NCBI RefSeq assembly: GCF_000213175.1
Contig: NW_009799179.1
Location: 8,555,151 to 8,619,150, forward strand
DNA length: 64,000 nucleotides
Origin: Neurospora tetrasperma FGSC 2508
Lineage: Eukaryota; Ascomycota; Sordariomycetes; Sordariales; Sordariaceae
Direction of reading: 5' to 3'
The notes under the pieces were generated by a model. The model did no database searches, had not been told where the DNA came from, and was given only the letters and a program-made list of their open reading frames with translations. Positions 33,227-46,342 of the stretch are shown one piece after another. A program made the translations under genes and the position numbers. Position 1 is the stretch's first letter; each line of letters opens with the position of its first letter.

Positions 33227-34353
33227 TGTCGTATCTCATTGCCTTCCTAGCTGAGACATGCCGATCTTTCTGGGCAGGAGTACGGCTTACAGACTGGCGG
33301 GGAGCTTTCTGGGTGGCCCAGCGATTGAGCGACATGGCGAAAGGGTCGATGGTCAATCCATGCGCACCTGATGAGCGTCAAGAATTGGCAGAAGACCATC
33401 TATAGGAGATAGGAAGAGGCCGTTACGGGAGAGAGGTCATTGTAGCTCAAAGTTCCTTTTGAGTCAGCCTTCGTTGTACGGCAGAATATGCGAAGGAGCT
33501 TAGCCGACCGCTGGCTTTTCTGAGTAGTCTCCACGTTGCATCGCATAAGCTTGGGGTGGGTGGTGTTTCGACTGGTCTGACCGAATTGATGCCTACGTCG
33601 TTTTGAGTCTGGCCACCTAATCATTGTAGTGCTGGTGTCTACAAGCAGAGATAGGCTCGTATTTCAAGCGCCGGGAAAACATCGTGATGGGCGTCTGGAC
33701 TATAACACGGCATGTCATAGGATAGATAAATCAATTGCAGATCAAAGGAGGATGATGGCTTGAAAATGTAATGCGAGCATGTTTACATCGGAGAGAAAAA
33801 AGAAGAAAAAAAGAGGAAGAGGCAGAGAGCTATCTTGACAGCGGGAGAATTTTCTCGTCCTGTTCATAGGAAACGATTGAAGTCGGGCAATCACGCTTTT
33901 AGTGGTTCTTTCCCATCACCGAGTTGTTGATCGATGTCGCGACATTTCTACATTATTTTCTGTAGTATTGTAGGTGTGAGATGTCCATTAGTTGTACAGC
34001 ACGACCCACATTTCACTAACCGCAGCTCCCTTGTCGACAGGGCGCCCGCTGCTGTTGTTGGCTTTGAGAAGTCTGCACTGCCGGCCCAATGCAAGTTGAA
34101 ACCACCACATTTCACCACCTCTTGGGATGTAGATTCAACCAAAGAAACCCTTCACCTTGACCCTTTGCACTCCATGGATACAACTCTAGTCAACTAGCCC
34201 TTGCCTATGAGCGTATTTCCTATCTGCGAGATTGAAACAAGACTGTTATCGTGAAAGGACGCTGCACCTGGAAACCACTGGCAAAAAAATGTGTTTGTTG
34301 GTGGACTTGGTCCAACTCCTCAAGATGACGACCTAAGTGTACACAAGACCCCC
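33227..34353. other. Intergenic stretch
   Basis: No gene is supported; frames on both strands are short and without motifs. A-rich patch near 33790-33815. Confidence 0.4.
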
Positions 34354-35229
34354 TCAATTCACAGCATAAGACACCCTCGATGTCCCCTTACTCCTCGAAA
34401 TCTTCTTCACCGTCGTCTTACCACACAAATCAGTGGTATCAACATGCGTCCCACCGCACGGATACACCTCGGCGCCCACAATCTTGACCACCCTAAACTT
34501 CTCCCCCGGCGGCGCCAAGCTCCGATCGGGAATCAGCCTCTCCAGCCCGTTCTTCCTGAAATCCTCCTCGTCCCAGAAATCCACCTCGACCGGCATCGCC
34601 TTGTCAATGTACCCATCCACCTTCTGCTGGATCGGCTCCTTCCACTTTCCCTCGATGGAGCCCTGGAACTCGCATGCCGCCGAGTCGGGGAAGTGCGACG
34701 CCTTCAGCTCGTCGAATCCGGGGATTTCCTTTTCGAGCAAGTGCCGAACCGCCGCGCCGAGGACGTGGCCCGCGGTGTGCAGGCGTGAGTACAAGAGGCG
34801 CTTTTCCACGTCGATGGATTGTTCGACTGTGTCGCCCAATTGGAATATGCTGGAAGAGGAAGAGTCGAAGCGGCCAAAGTGGAGGACTTGCCCGTCCTTC
34901 ACGGCGTCCATGCGGACCATGCTCACACGGAAGACACTAACATCACCCATGGTCATGACGCCTTCATCGGAGGGTTGGCCGCCTCCCTGAGGGTGAAAAA
35001 TGGTCTGGTCGGTCACGATGGCGAAGTCATTGTCGGTGCCTTTCTTGAAGAGAAGCTTGTTGGCTTCTTCCAGGGCGGGAAAGGGCGTTATCGCCGAGAC
35101 CACAGCTGACAGCTTGTAGAGCTTGGCATTGTGGTGAAAAGCCAAGTATGTTCGCGCGGCGGTGCTTCCCTATGCGTGTGTAAGTGCTCAGCCCGCACTA
35201 TCTCTTGAGGGCATATCAACACTGACCAT
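34354..35229 (-). CDS. AlaX-type alanyl-tRNA editing deacylase
   Basis: Two exons are read: 35229-35227, which holds only the ATG, and 35169-34354, joined across a 57-nt intron (GTCAGT...CATAG), giving 272 residues. The protein has the editing-domain motifs shared with alanyl- and threonyl-tRNA synthetases: F-H-P-Q-G-G-G-Q-P-S-D (near 60-69), the zinc-binding H-T-A-G-H (His132, His136) and C-G-G-T-H (Cys239, His243). Free-standing AlaX proteins hydrolyse mischarged Ser- or Gly-tRNA(Ala). No synthetase or tRNA-binding helix domain is attached. The next in-frame methionine lies well inside the domain, so an upstream start is required, and the tiny exon supplies one with good splice sites. It is transcribed in the same direction as the CysA-like gene upstream. 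Confidence 0.88.
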
Positions 35230-36219
35230 GTTGACTTTCGGATTGCTTTTGGACTTTTCTTTGTGTTAGACACCAGGGCTTGTTATTGAGACTTGGATTT
35301 GACTACCTTTTGTACTCACACTTCCAATAATTTTTGTATGATGTCTTTGAATCCTACTAGATGATACTGCTGAATACAGTGTGCCGAGAAACCAACGGAG
35401 GGGCAAACTTCACTGGCACAGCGTTACAACGCCCTTTGGAAGACAACATTAAACCCGAGCCTTTTCTCCACAGGCGGCCGCTCGTTGCCCTGGATACGGA
35501 TGGCTCCACGGAGATCACAACGGCTTCAGAACATTCCTAACGGGAATATGCACCATCCGCACGCCAAACAGGGAGAAGGAAAGGGAGCAAAGCAAACTTT
35601 CTTCTCCGATTTGAAAGCTACCCAACATTATACTACTCCATTCACATTGACGTCTACCCCGCATGTGATAAGACATCCCGTCAGTCTCCGCACACAGCTT
35701 CTGTCTCTCGGTTGTTCAGAAACGGAGCTGAACTAGAAGCCAGAGTGATATACGTGCAGAAGTCATGTCCGCGGACTTCCGTTGTGATGGCTTCAATAGT
35801 TTCACAGTATCTTTCTAACAAGATCGCTGGACTTGTGTGACTTGAATCGGATTATCATTTGCTCTTCCTAGGCTTGATGTTCCTATCCCCGAGCACCGGT
35901 GGTGCCACTCGGTGGTCCTTGGGTCGTACTACTTGATAGATCAAACCTAGTTTTGTTGTCGACGAGTACAACTACAGTGATGGCATTGAAACTTACTTGA
36001 ACACTTGGTCTGTGGGTGATTACTGATCATGAGACCATTGATTTACACGTTTTGGGTTTCATGAAATCTCGGCTAGTCGACCGGGAAGCAAAGGTGGATG
36101 TGCTTTGCGTGTGGTATGGCTCAGGGTCTGGATTCCCGTTTCGCTCTGCTTCTATTACTGTAACTTCCTCCATCCTGCTGTTAAATCTGCAGTATTGAAA
36201 CATTCTCTCCTCCCCCTTT
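35230..36219. other. Intergenic stretch
   Basis: Promoter of the AlaX gene and 3' region of the acyltransferase gene. No coding sequence or RNA gene is supported. Confidence 0.4.
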
Positions 36220-37800
36220 TTATTGCAGAAAGTTCTTGATAGCCCCTCCAACATTCTTCACATCCAACAAGAACGTGTCGTGACCAAACATGCTTTGCTC
36301 CTCACTCAACTCATAATGCGCCACGTTCCGGTTCCCAGTCAACCTCAGCGCATCAGCAATTTCGCGCTGTTGCCATGCTGGGAACAGAATATCGCTGGCA
36401 ACACCCATGACCAAGGCCGGGTGGTCCCGCAGGGCAGACAAGCCCTTGATCAAATCCTCGGGTGGCTTCGAGGAGTCTGACTGTGTGGCAAGCTTGGTGT
36501 CAATATCTGCGGAGCCCCCCGACTCAGGCTGCTCCTCGTAGGGCTTGTCCGGCAGCGTCAGGCTGCAGGACACGTTCTCATTTGATGCGTAGACCCCCTT
36601 ATGGAGCGACTCCAACCGCTCAGCCCGTCTGGTAGCCGCAGCCTTTTGGCACGCATGACCCAAATCAAACAGATCCATAGCCTTGCTGACGTACAACAAA
36701 CTGTTTGGGTCGTACGTCAGGCAAAACTTCTCTCCCGCGTGGTCCAGATAGGTCTCTATGAGGAAGTCCGGGCAAAGAGCAGGCGGCTTGCTGGGATCCG
36801 CCCTTCTACGGCCGAACCTCAGCTCCCACTCGGGACCTGACCGATACGTCACAGTCGCAATTTCGCGCGCCAGCTTCATGCCAGCGTGTGGGGGGACGTT
36901 GTCATAGTAGAAACCTCGGTTCCAGTTGGGGTCCATCATGAGGACTTGCCGCTGCGTGTGCCGCATCGCAATGCTGTATGGGTGACTCCTGGCGCAGCCG
37001 CTGATCGAGACGATCCGGCCAACACGCTCGGGGAATAGCACGCCGGCAGCCAACGATTGCATGCCGCCCATACTAGAGCCCACGCTGGCGTACAGCTTGT
37101 TGACCCCCAAATTGTCCAACAAACGGAACTGCGCCCGTACCATATCCTCCAGCGTAAGTATGGGAAACCTGGTGGCATAGCGCTGTCCATCGGCCGGGTC
37201 AATACTACTCGGTCCCGTTGAACCGTAGCAGCCGCCAATAACGTTTGTGCAAATGATGTGATATTTGTCGGTGTCGAGGGCGAGGCCGGGACCAATGAAC
37301 CTCTCCCACCATCCGGGCTGGGGGTTGGCTGACGTAGAATGGGCATGGGACGACGCTGAAAGACCCGTGTGTAGCAGGATAACGTTGGACTTGTCGGCGT
37401 TCATCTCGCCCCACGACTCGTAGGCGATGTCGAACTCGGGGAGCATGCCACCCCAGTCGAGAAGTAGGGGTTCGTCACAATGGAAGGTCTGGGTGGCACC
37501 GGCAACGTAGGATGGCTCGGGGCCGCTCGAGTCGGAGCGCTTCTTGAGGGTTTCGGACCGGGTTTCGAGGGCGTCGAGGCAGGGGAAGGCCATTGCGGGA
37601 TTGGAGGCGCCGCTGCGCCGGGGCGCTTGTTCGTGTAGACATCGTTGCTGTTGTTGTTGTTGTGGTTGAGCTCGTGATAACCGCTGTCCAGCTACCGCAG
37701 CAGTTCTAGATGACTGTGATGTCGCGGGGCTGTAGGATGCGTGGGACAGGGCTCCCGAAACCCTCCGCAGGGACGCGGCAATATGTTTCTGTGACCGCAT
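36220..37800 (-). CDS. cysA: Serine O-acyltransferase, CysA/Cys2 type (homoserine O-acetyltransferase superfamily)
   Basis: A single exon codes for 526 residues from ATG 37800; upstream in-frame codons lack an ATG. Residues 1-60 are rich in Arg, Ser, Ala and Gln with few acids ([14 protein letters not shown] start, Q-run near 47-52), typical of a mitochondrial targeting sequence. The alpha/beta-hydrolase core has the oxyanion/entry region H-T-G-L-S-A-S-S-H, the nucleophile G-S-S-M-G-G (Ser243), and near the end S-D-I-L-F-P and F-G-H-D, which should supply the catalytic Asp and His. The superfamily transfers acetyl or succinyl from CoA to homoserine (Met2) or serine (CysA). The mitochondrial-like leader and length close to Aspergillus CysA (about 525) favour the serine enzyme, which feeds cysteine synthesis. 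Met2 remains possible. Confidence 0.85.
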   Translation of the reverse strand: MRSQKHIAASLRRVSGALSHASYSPATSQSSRTAAVAGQRLSRAQPQQQQQQRCLHEQAPRRSGASNPAMAFPCLDALETRSETLKKRSDSSGPEPSYVAGATQTFHCDEPLLLDWGGMLPEFDIAYESWGEMNADKSNVILLHTGLSASSHAHSTSANPQPGWWERFIGPGLALDTDKYHIICTNVIGGCYGSTGPSSIDPADGQRYATRFPILTLEDMVRAQFRLLDNLGVNKLYASVGSSMGGMQSLAAGVLFPERVGRIVSISGCARSHPYSIAMRHTQRQVLMMDPNWNRGFYYDNVPPHAGMKLAREIATVTYRSGPEWELRFGRRRADPSKPPALCPDFLIETYLDHAGEKFCLTYDPNSLLYVSKAMDLFDLGHACQKAAATRRAERLESLHKGVYASNENVSCSLTLPDKPYEEQPESGGSADIDTKLATQSDSSKPPEDLIKGLSALRDHPALVMGVASDILFPAWQQREIADALRLTGNRNVAHYELSEEQSMFGHDTFLLDVKNVGGAIKNFLQ

Positions 37801-38752
37801 GGTGCTGAGATGTCCTGGATCTGGTGTTGAAGATGATGCAACCGTCGACAGGCACGAGCACAAAGAGGAACAGATGTTATAGCGCGAGGTGTAAATGTAG
37901 TCCGTGAGTAGTTTACCTTGTTAGAGGAGAATGCTAAAATTGAATCGGCACGCTACTGCGAACCCGGAGCTCATGATGGAGAGAAAATGGAGATTGGTAA
38001 TCCCAGTTGCCCAGTTCGGGGGGTAAACACGAAACCGAATTGGATGCCGTCAAATCCGGGGAATCATGAGGAGGTTGCCACAGGCCCCTCACTAACCCCA
38101 TTCTGCCTTCATCGCAATCGGGATTCGGGACAATGTTTGCAGTGTTCTGAGAAATCTTGACGGCGCTAACATAAGTCGTCATTTCACGTGCTGCGCGGGA
38201 CGTTCCGAGCTGGCACCCCCGGGGTGTATCGAAATAGTTGCCGGACCCTTGTGAAATGGACGAGTCCACCAGGCACACTGCGACCGTCCGGAGAGGCCCG
38301 GCGTAAAGCCCCTGTCCCGTCACGCCTGCCTGTGCGCCAATGTGCCTCTAGACGGGACAATGCGGGGTACGACGGGTGATGTCACTGGCGTAACCGCACC
38401 TTACCTACCAAGTACGCTGCCCCACCTTGACCATCCTCCAGCTGCTCACCACTTCACGCATGTTCCAAATGGCACCACTCCGCCTTCGCTTTTCTCGTCA
38501 GGTTCCAGAACCTTGACGACCCAAACAGTCTTGGCCTAGGCTTCCATTCACTGTCTGTCTCCAGGCTGGATATCCACGACCGCGCTCTTAGTCTATTCTT
38601 GGTATTTTCCCCTTTGCTGCCTATTCACTCTTATTTTGCTCCGACAATTTGCAGTCCTTCTTATTGCAGTCCAGTCCAGGTTTCAGGGAAGGTTAAATAG
38701 TCAGCAGCCCCGAACATTCATCGAGAATTGAATCGAGACCCCCTTCGTGCCA
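37801..38752. other. Divergent promoter region
   Basis: This lies between the start of the acyltransferase gene and that of the hypothetical gene at 38753. Part of it (38340-38560) is pyrimidine-rich. No gene is supported. Confidence 0.45.
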
Positions 38753-39860
38753 ATGGCCTTTCTGTCCTCCATATTCAAAAGACTCTCTCTGAATATGGTC
38801 AGCCCGCTGAATGCGGGTGATTCCGCACAAGACCAAAACCAAGATGACATCGACCGCTCTGTGAACCCTTACCAGCCCACCGCCATGGAGGTAATCCTCG
38901 TTAGGGCGATGCTGGAGAAGGCTCTTCGACTGCCACCCGAGATCATTAACGGTATCCTCGATCATGCTGAGTACTGGCCCCATACATCGACCGTCATCGA
39001 CTATAGTAATTGGCCCCAGGGGCAAAGGGTTGTCAACGCAGGAGACGGCAACTCGGAGAACGCCTTCTTGGTGAGTTTGGGTGTCTCGTGCTGTTGGGCC
39101 TCACCCTTATGCTAACCTGCTCATTTTCGACAAACAGCTGCGCACTCTTCCTCTCGGTTTCCTCAAACCGCCTTCTTCGTTCTTCGAAAATGACGGCAAC
39201 CGCGAAGTCCCACTCGAGCCGATTCCTCGCGAGCCCAAAGAGTTCCCCGTCGACACCTACCAGTCCCGCATATCCCCCACCCTCAGTCACCCATGCCGCA
39301 AGATTAAGTTCACCATCGTTTCCCATGACCAAGGCTGGGGCGGCGAGCCGCGTACCCGCCGGACTTACAACAACTCTTATACCTGGTTCGATATTGGCCT
39401 CGAACGGTGCCTCCAAACCAGCGACGACATTGACAAGCCGACCTTTGATCCTCAGACCCTCTCAACTATTCTGCCAAAAGTGCGCGAGGTTGACCCCAAC
39501 AATGACGGAGACCGTCATGTGCAGGGAACGCACACTTTTGACTTTCCACTATGCCCCCAGAAAGATACCATGATCCAGTGCAACGAGGTTGCTAATGGAC
39601 AATACCATCAATATGAAGTGGAGTGGAAGTGGACCGACAACATCTCGAGCGCTGATCTTTTCGACAGCGGCTATGGTTGTGAGGAGGGCTTGATAGAGAA
39701 CCCCTTACCCAAGGTGGGCCGCGGCCAGGCGACGGGCGACGGAAAGTTCGTGAGGGACTTGAAGCTCGGTGATGTGATTACTGTCTGGGCCAAGGCAAGG
39801 TTCGCGGGTTGGGCCAATTACATCAAGCGTATCCAGGTGGATGTTTACTGGGTCGTTTGA
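38753..39860 (+). CDS. Conserved fungal hypothetical protein
   Basis: Two exons, 38753-39070 and 39138-39860, with a 67-nt intron (GTGAGT...AACAG), give 346 residues. An in-frame GTG two codons earlier is not a likely start. The N-terminal half has a short leader and L-P-P-E-I-I-N-G-I-L-D-H-A-E-Y-W, which resembles the start of an F-box-like helix pair found in fungal hypotheticals. The C-terminal 240 residues look globular and beta-rich, with conserved-looking blocks F-T-I-V-S-H-D-Q-G-W-G-G and V-I-T-V-W-A-K-A-R-F-A-G-W. There is no signal peptide or membrane helix. I have seen this layout in ascomycete proteins without a function, and I assign none. Confidence 0.8.
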
Positions 39861-42314
39861 GATGATGAGCAGGTACCACATTTCAGTTTTTCGGTCCTCA
39901 GTCTTGAGGTATGTGTGGGTGGCGTTAGGCGTTTCCGGAGCGAGCGTTGTCCTCTCTTCTTCTTCTCACATGCGCTTTCTGTTGCACACGCCGTTCATTT
40001 TTCTATCCTAAGGTACAACGAAGGACATGAAGTACACCAAAAAAGAGAAGAAAAAAGGAAATCACGGAGCAAAGGGGAACACAGAACAACAAGGCCATGA
40101 TGGCCGTTCATCATGGAATGGAATAACATAAAGGGTTTGCTGAAGTGCGTTTTACAGTGAGGGATTCAGGTTACCATAGGTTCAGAGGCGCGGATCACTT
40201 CATTGGCCTGATACCCTCCCTACCTAGATGGAGCTTCGCTTCTAACGGACCCTAAGCACACCTCAACGTATTGAATGAACTTTTATCTGTTCCTCTATCT
40301 TGGCTTCATGACAGTCCATGGCAGTTCGAATAGCCTCGAATGCCTTCCCTCATGTGTTCTTGATATACTTGTCCATTTCTGTCCCTTATGTCCCGTCAAT
40401 CCCAAACGCCCGTTCATTACCACTTTGCTTCAGAATCGTGTCTATCTATTTAACACAAAAATAAGAAATTTTACCTGATATTATGCGGACCAAGTTTACC
40501 TTATACCAATGGGACAGAATGGCGTACACTTTGAGATGTGTTCTTTTTTTTTTTTCTTTCGCGAGGCAATGAGGTCAGTCTTGCGCGCTGTATAGCTGGA
40601 CAAGGTCGAAGTCAAGTCATCTGGCTGTGCTTCTTATCTCTCTGGTCCACATATGGTTTCTGTTCCGTTTTGTTGTTTGTTTGCCCTGACTATGACTTGG
40701 ATGATATTTTCCTTTCGTCCACATCTGAGAATGAACTTGAAATCACGGACACTAAACAACAAGAGATTTGCAAAATTTTGAATCTTTTTACCACTTTTTT
40801 TTTATTTCTTTCGTTTTTTATACTTGCTTTTTGACTACTTTATCTTATGCTTCTTCGTCGTCGTCGTCTTCTTTATTCTCTTTACATGTTCGCATTGCGT
40901 TGACCCAGAAACGGAAGCCAGAAACCAGACCAGTATAACCCAATGAACCTAATCCCATTCCCTTCCCCGAATCATCCTTTCCATGAAGGTAAAAGAAAAA
41001 AAGATGTACACACTCATGTCCACTGCCATTCCATGATCTAATCAAACTTTGTGTTTTGAACTTTGTTGTTCGGGTCTAATATACTCTGGTATCAAATGTG
41101 AAACCAAACAAGTGTGCAAGGAAAAACGGACAATGAAAAATAACCCGAAAATTGTGCTCTGATCCTCCCCCTCTTGTTTCCCATGCGTGCTCAGCTTTTT
41201 TTGGTGTTCGCTTTTTTCCGTTTGCAAGCAACGTTTCCCTCCCTTTTCCTGTTTCCCATGTTCCAAATGGTGAACTGCTGACGGCATCCCAGATGAAGTC
41301 TGAAGTGGTGATAGCGAGGCCGGGCTTCAAAATCGGTGTGGTCTCGGATAAACAAGACGTTATGCGGATGCAATCAACATTCCCACTGGAAGTAGGTCCC
41401 TCAAAATAACGGGCAGGAAGCCCCTCAACCCGAGGGGTGGGTTTGCGGCAAAATATTGAAAATTTCGGAGAAAGAGAAGATGGGAGATGGGGTAGAGCAA
41501 GGGAATGAGAGAAGAAAAACCTCCAGATGAAGCAAGGATATCATTCAGGCCGGTCAATGATGCCTCAACAACCAAACAAAGAAGCCACAGCATGATCCCA
41601 AATGAAGTTATGACCCCTGTGCTATATCCTTGAAGCTCTTCGCCAGCCCGCCTTGTTTAAGAGAAACGCTCCTTTGTAAATGCGTTCGAATGTGTGAAAT
41701 GCAGTGCATATGGCCTAAACCAACCGACACCGACGATAACAGGAATGACATTAATAAGGGCCAAGCAAAACCGAACAGAACCCTCCCAGTTCCCCTATTT
41801 TCATCAGGACCGAGTTCATCGATCCATCCTAAATCAGCAAATGATGCAGCGTAGTCGTTTCGCTTTGATAAAATGAAATAAAGATGCTTTATGCTGGTAA
41901 ATCCGCCGATTTTGAAGTCTGCAGATAGATAACTCGTTCATGGAATACGACTATCCGTCAGGAAAGCTCGACCAGTCTCCAGTTGTTGTAGAGTCCGAAG
42001 GGTGATCAGAACGGTGACCATCCATAAGACTCTTCATAATTGAGGTTCGTCGTTGAACAGCAGCAACATGGAATGGACAAGCAGATCCATCTTCAGCCAG
42101 GCAGCATGTGTCATCCGAGCTTATGCTATAATCCTGAACTATGTGTCCAATATGGGCTTTAACTTCCGATGGACGAAGCCAGACTAGGATACGTATCCAA
42201 GAAAGCCAACGTCCCAGATTTCAAGTGCTCGGGTGTAACACGCGATTAGTTTTTCGTCCGACAAAACGGAACTGAGGACCATCCCCGGTTCACTATGCCG
42301 CGCACGTTGAATGA
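39861..42314. other. Intergenic stretch between convergent genes
   Basis: 3' regions of the 38753 gene and of the polymerase gene. Long T-rich runs occur at 40543-40557 and 40795-40825. No coding sequence is supported. Confidence 0.45.
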
Positions 42315-45300
42315 TCAACCACCTCTTCGGTCTCCGTCATTTTTGGGCACCTGCTCGCTCTGGGCAAAGGTACTCGCGGCATGTTTCAAATCAGCCATGC
42401 CCTTCTTGCGAGGCTTGGACTTTTGCCAGTCACTGAGCCCCTCACTCTGACCCTTGTTCCCATTCCGCAAGTGCCCATTGCCCCTGGAAGTGCCATTACT
42501 TCGCTGATCCAGAACCGGCGAGCGGGTTACAGAGTCGAGTTTTGCTGCAGGGCCTGCTGGCGGGGATTTCACCGGCGACGTCTTCTGTCCTGATCTCCAG
42601 GTATCTGAACGTTCTGAACGAGACCCGTTTGTAGACTCGGGAGTTGGCGTGGAAACAGCTAGCGAGGATTCATACTTTCGCATGAGGGTGGGCGATGGTG
42701 TTCGCGCCTCATAAACCGGTGAAAGATGTTGCAAATCTTGAGAGACGCCAAAGCTGCCAGCAGCAAGATCAAGGGGCGCTATCCCGTTCTGTTGGCGAGC
42801 TATTGATCTCATACGATCACCATTGGGAGGAGATAATCCAGGCGACGAAGTGGTATCGCTGGTCAGTGGCGCGTATAGAATGCCGGGATGGAAACTGTTG
42901 GCCATTGCGATGCGCTGCTGGAATGATGCGTCCCCCATGTTCTTGGACGAGGCTGGAGACCGGGTAGCTGTAGTACTATTTACAATTACCGGCCGGTCCG
43001 GGAACTGAGCAGGGTTGTGACCAGTGACAGTGGGCAAATGGAAGTTGGTCGGCTCGGTCCAACCCCCATTGTAGAACCCTTGGTGGATGTAAACAGGATT
43101 CTCATAAGTCGCATCTTCCGGGACCGGAGGCTCTGCAACGGGTAGTGGTTGACGAGAGACACTTGAAGCAGGTTTGGTTTTGCCCATCGAGCCATTAACC
43201 ACCAGAGGCCCACGGCTGGGAGCGAGCTTGCCATTGGTTTGCGAAACGGGCGCCGACGGCGCAGAACTATTACCAACTGACGGGGTCCTACTGTGGCCCA
43301 GAGGCGAGGGAGACCGTGAGGTACGCTTCATTCTTCTGTCAAGGACCGACTGAGGCAGCTGGTCACTCGACAGTCGGTGGCGAGTCTCATTGTCGAGCGT
43401 CAGTTCACCAAGGGAGGGTATGATGCCGTGAGTACCATTCGCGACAGGACTGGAGCCTCCGTGCATGAAAAAATGGTTGTAACGCGAACCGTCTTCCTCG
43501 GGCGGGGAATCGGTCACACTGTTGGCTGACGCAAGATCAATATCCGAATCTATCGCTTCGTCTGGCACGTAATGTGGCATTGCCATCCGCGGGAATGGAA
43601 TAGGAATTCCAACTGAAGGCTGACTTGTCCCGAGATAACCCGTCATGTTCTGAGTAGAGGCCGTAGGGGTTCTCGACGCTGGTTGGGATTGAGACCTGAG
43701 CGCACCGCTACCAGTAGAAGCGCCGGACTCACTAGCCGCAGCATTTCGATGGAGGCTTCGCCTATACTCGGGCCCTCCACCAGCTGTTGCAGCTGCTGTC
43801 ACAGGGGAGGACGGATATGTCTGTAGTGCCGGATGGAAATAAGCGGGGTTCTGCAACGGAAATGCGTAACCGTAGAATAGTTGCTCAGGCCGTACTGGAG
43901 GACTCGTCGGGAGATTATCAAAAGAGTTCGTCCGAGACCTATCGGTGTTCTGTGAGCCGCCTGCCCTCGTCCTATTAGCATGGGCGAGCAACTGCTGTTG
44001 GTTTATTTGCTGTGAGTGCGCGAACAGCTGATATCGGATACTATCTTGTTGCTGCTGGTGCTGCTGTTGTTGTTGACTCAGTGCGTTGAGCTGGGATGCG
44101 TAAACTTCGGGAGGTATCCCGTGCTGGTGATACCACTGCAGGAACTCAGGCGCAGCCATCTGCCCTGGAATTCCGGCCGGCACATAGGTTGAATTGGGAT
44201 CGTGTGTCACACTCGATGAGCCCCGGCGACCGGCGTTTCCGTTCCGATTGTATTGCCGTGCGTTTCGAAAGCCGCCATTCCGTGGGTTTCGACTTGAGTG
44301 CGTCTGCGAAGAGCTTCTAACCAAGATTGGCCTAGATGTACTGGCCGGTTTCTGGAAGATAGTCCTTTCCTCCTCCTTGGGGAATACGTATTGCTCACAG
44401 CATTCCTCGAATTTGCCGTCGGCAATCAGTTCAAATGCCCGACGTAGCTCCATGTGGAGACCCCGGAAAGACGTGTCGTCGGCTGTATTCCCAAGATTGC
44501 GCATGGTGTTGAATGGCTCCTCCACGCAGAGCATATTGTTAACACCAATATGCCAGCGTTTCTCAACTTTACTCAGGAGCTTGCCGGTGCGTATTGACAA
44601 TGCATACTTGTCGTAGTCAAACTCGTGCGCGTAGAAACGGAAGAAGTTGAAAAGAAGAGCCGCTAAGCTGTCCTTGTTCTTGTCCCCAAATCCGCGCAAC
44701 TTGTCGATGTCATCAGCAAAATCGCTCTTTGTCCCATCTGGCCTAAGAAGCTTGAGGCTGTTTTCTTGGTGAAGTGCTGGGAGAACTGGAGGGTCCCGTA
44801 ATTGTAGAAATGCAATAGTCAAGCATATCCATGTATAAGAACTTAATGTGCCACCAAATGCTGTAAAAAAGTAAGCAAGTGCATGTCGAGGAACGGACCA
44901 CAGGGCGACTGACCTGCATCATTAATTATCCTCCTCCTTGTCCAATACTTGATGATCATGGCCAAGGGCCGCACGCGTTCGTCAATTTCGACGTACGTAC
45001 GCACCATCCTGGTATTCTCCAGTGCCAGTGTATTGTTGACATTCATATCACATGCTAGTTGGAGCTCGGGATCCCATATCTTGACAATTGGTACCTTTGC
45101 TGACGAGACACAAACGACCTTCTCCATGCCATCTGTAAGGACGGAATTAGTACTTGCGCCACAGACACGCTGTTTCAAAGAGAGAAAACTTACGTTTATG
45201 GAGTAACTCAGCGATCATGCAGACGCTCTCCAATTCTTTCCATGGAGTTGTGATGCAAATATCCACTGCCAGACGTCAACACTTTAATCTTAACCGCATG

Positions 45301-46342
45301 ATAAGGGAAATTTGGACTAACCGTCAGAGTCGTCAGAACATAGCAGATTGCCTGAAGATCCGAAAAGGTTTACTTGAATATCGTGTCCAGGCCACTCATC
45401 GTTTAGTATCTTCTCTAGCTTTTGTACCAGCTTTTTCCTCTTGCGCTCCACCTCTGGGGTTGGTATTAGACTGTCATATAGTTCGCGCAGGGTTGTTGTG
45501 AGTTTCGCCTCATGGTCCTCTGATAGCCTGCTCTTAATCTTGTCTGGATCAACCGGATCCAGTCTATCCGCTCCGATACTGTATGGCATTCGTCGTCTAG
45601 AGAATGGAATGGCGGTCTCGAAGCGACAGCCCCCTAACCTGGGAGGCAGCGGCCGAAGTGATGGCACGTTACCATTTGTCTCCGAATATGCAGAACGGGG
45701 CGAATGGTTCTGTGTGGCGCCAGGGGATGGATCACGGGACTCGAACGAGAATTTCCTAGCATGTTGATGAGGTGTAGATGGTACTGAGCTGGTTACCGTA
45801 GCTGGAAGATGATTCATCTGGTCGGTTGGGAGCGGCGGTCGGGCGGGTAGGCCGTGCAGACCATTCTGATCTGGTTGTTTCTTTCCCGACATCTTGACTG
45901 ACATTTCCTTTGCGGATGTTATAGGCACGCGTTCGGCGTTTTCTGTGTGCTTGACTGGCCTATTCCCATGACAGCTCAGGACGCTGAGCTTCCCGTGCAA
46001 GCCGTCCTTGGTCGACACCTTGGAAGATGATTTCGACCGCGCGACAGGCTGAGATTGCGTCAACGAAATCGCAGTCGGCGACTGTAAGGTAGTCAGACAA
46101 CTACCGCCTCCTCGGCTGGAAGAAACAAGCCTGTTATAGTACTGCAGCTTATCCTGAGAGATGCTCAAGTGTTGCGGGAGCAGAATCGGCAAGAGCTCGA
46201 GATGAGAGGGAAAGTATGCAATGACAGACTCTGGAGCGTAAATCGAGGTCGTCTTCGATATCGCAGGTTCGGCGGGTAGACGCGTCCACAGGTTTGTTTG
46301 ATAATGATGCTTGAGTTCAGCCGCGGCCGGCTGGGCGTCCAT
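42315..46342 (-). CDS. Non-canonical poly(A)/poly(U) polymerase, Cid1/Gld2 type
   Basis: Four exons, 46342-45322, 45265-45194, 45132-44914 and 44860-42315, give 1285 residues; all three introns are phase 1 with clear GT...AG ends. Residues 1-260 are disordered. The nucleotidyltransferase core contains F-G-S-S-G-N and D-S-D-V-D-I (catalytic Asp340 and Asp342, joined by the first splice) and A-C-D-M-N-V-N-N (Asp393). P-L-A-M-I-I-K-Y-W and G-G-T-L-S-S-Y-T-W follow. The PAP-associated domain ends with the base-recognition loop V-E-E-P-F-N-T. About 680 residues of Ser/Pro/Gln-rich disorder complete the protein, including a Gln-rich stretch. Such enzymes add A or U tails to RNAs in the cytoplasm; which nucleotide is used cannot be read here. 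No canonical Pap1 RNA-binding domain is seen. Confidence 0.9.

Noticed and set aside
36220-37863. Longer start of the acyltransferase frame at 37863
   Set aside because: That codon is TTG; the first ATG is at 37800 and gives the length expected for CysA.
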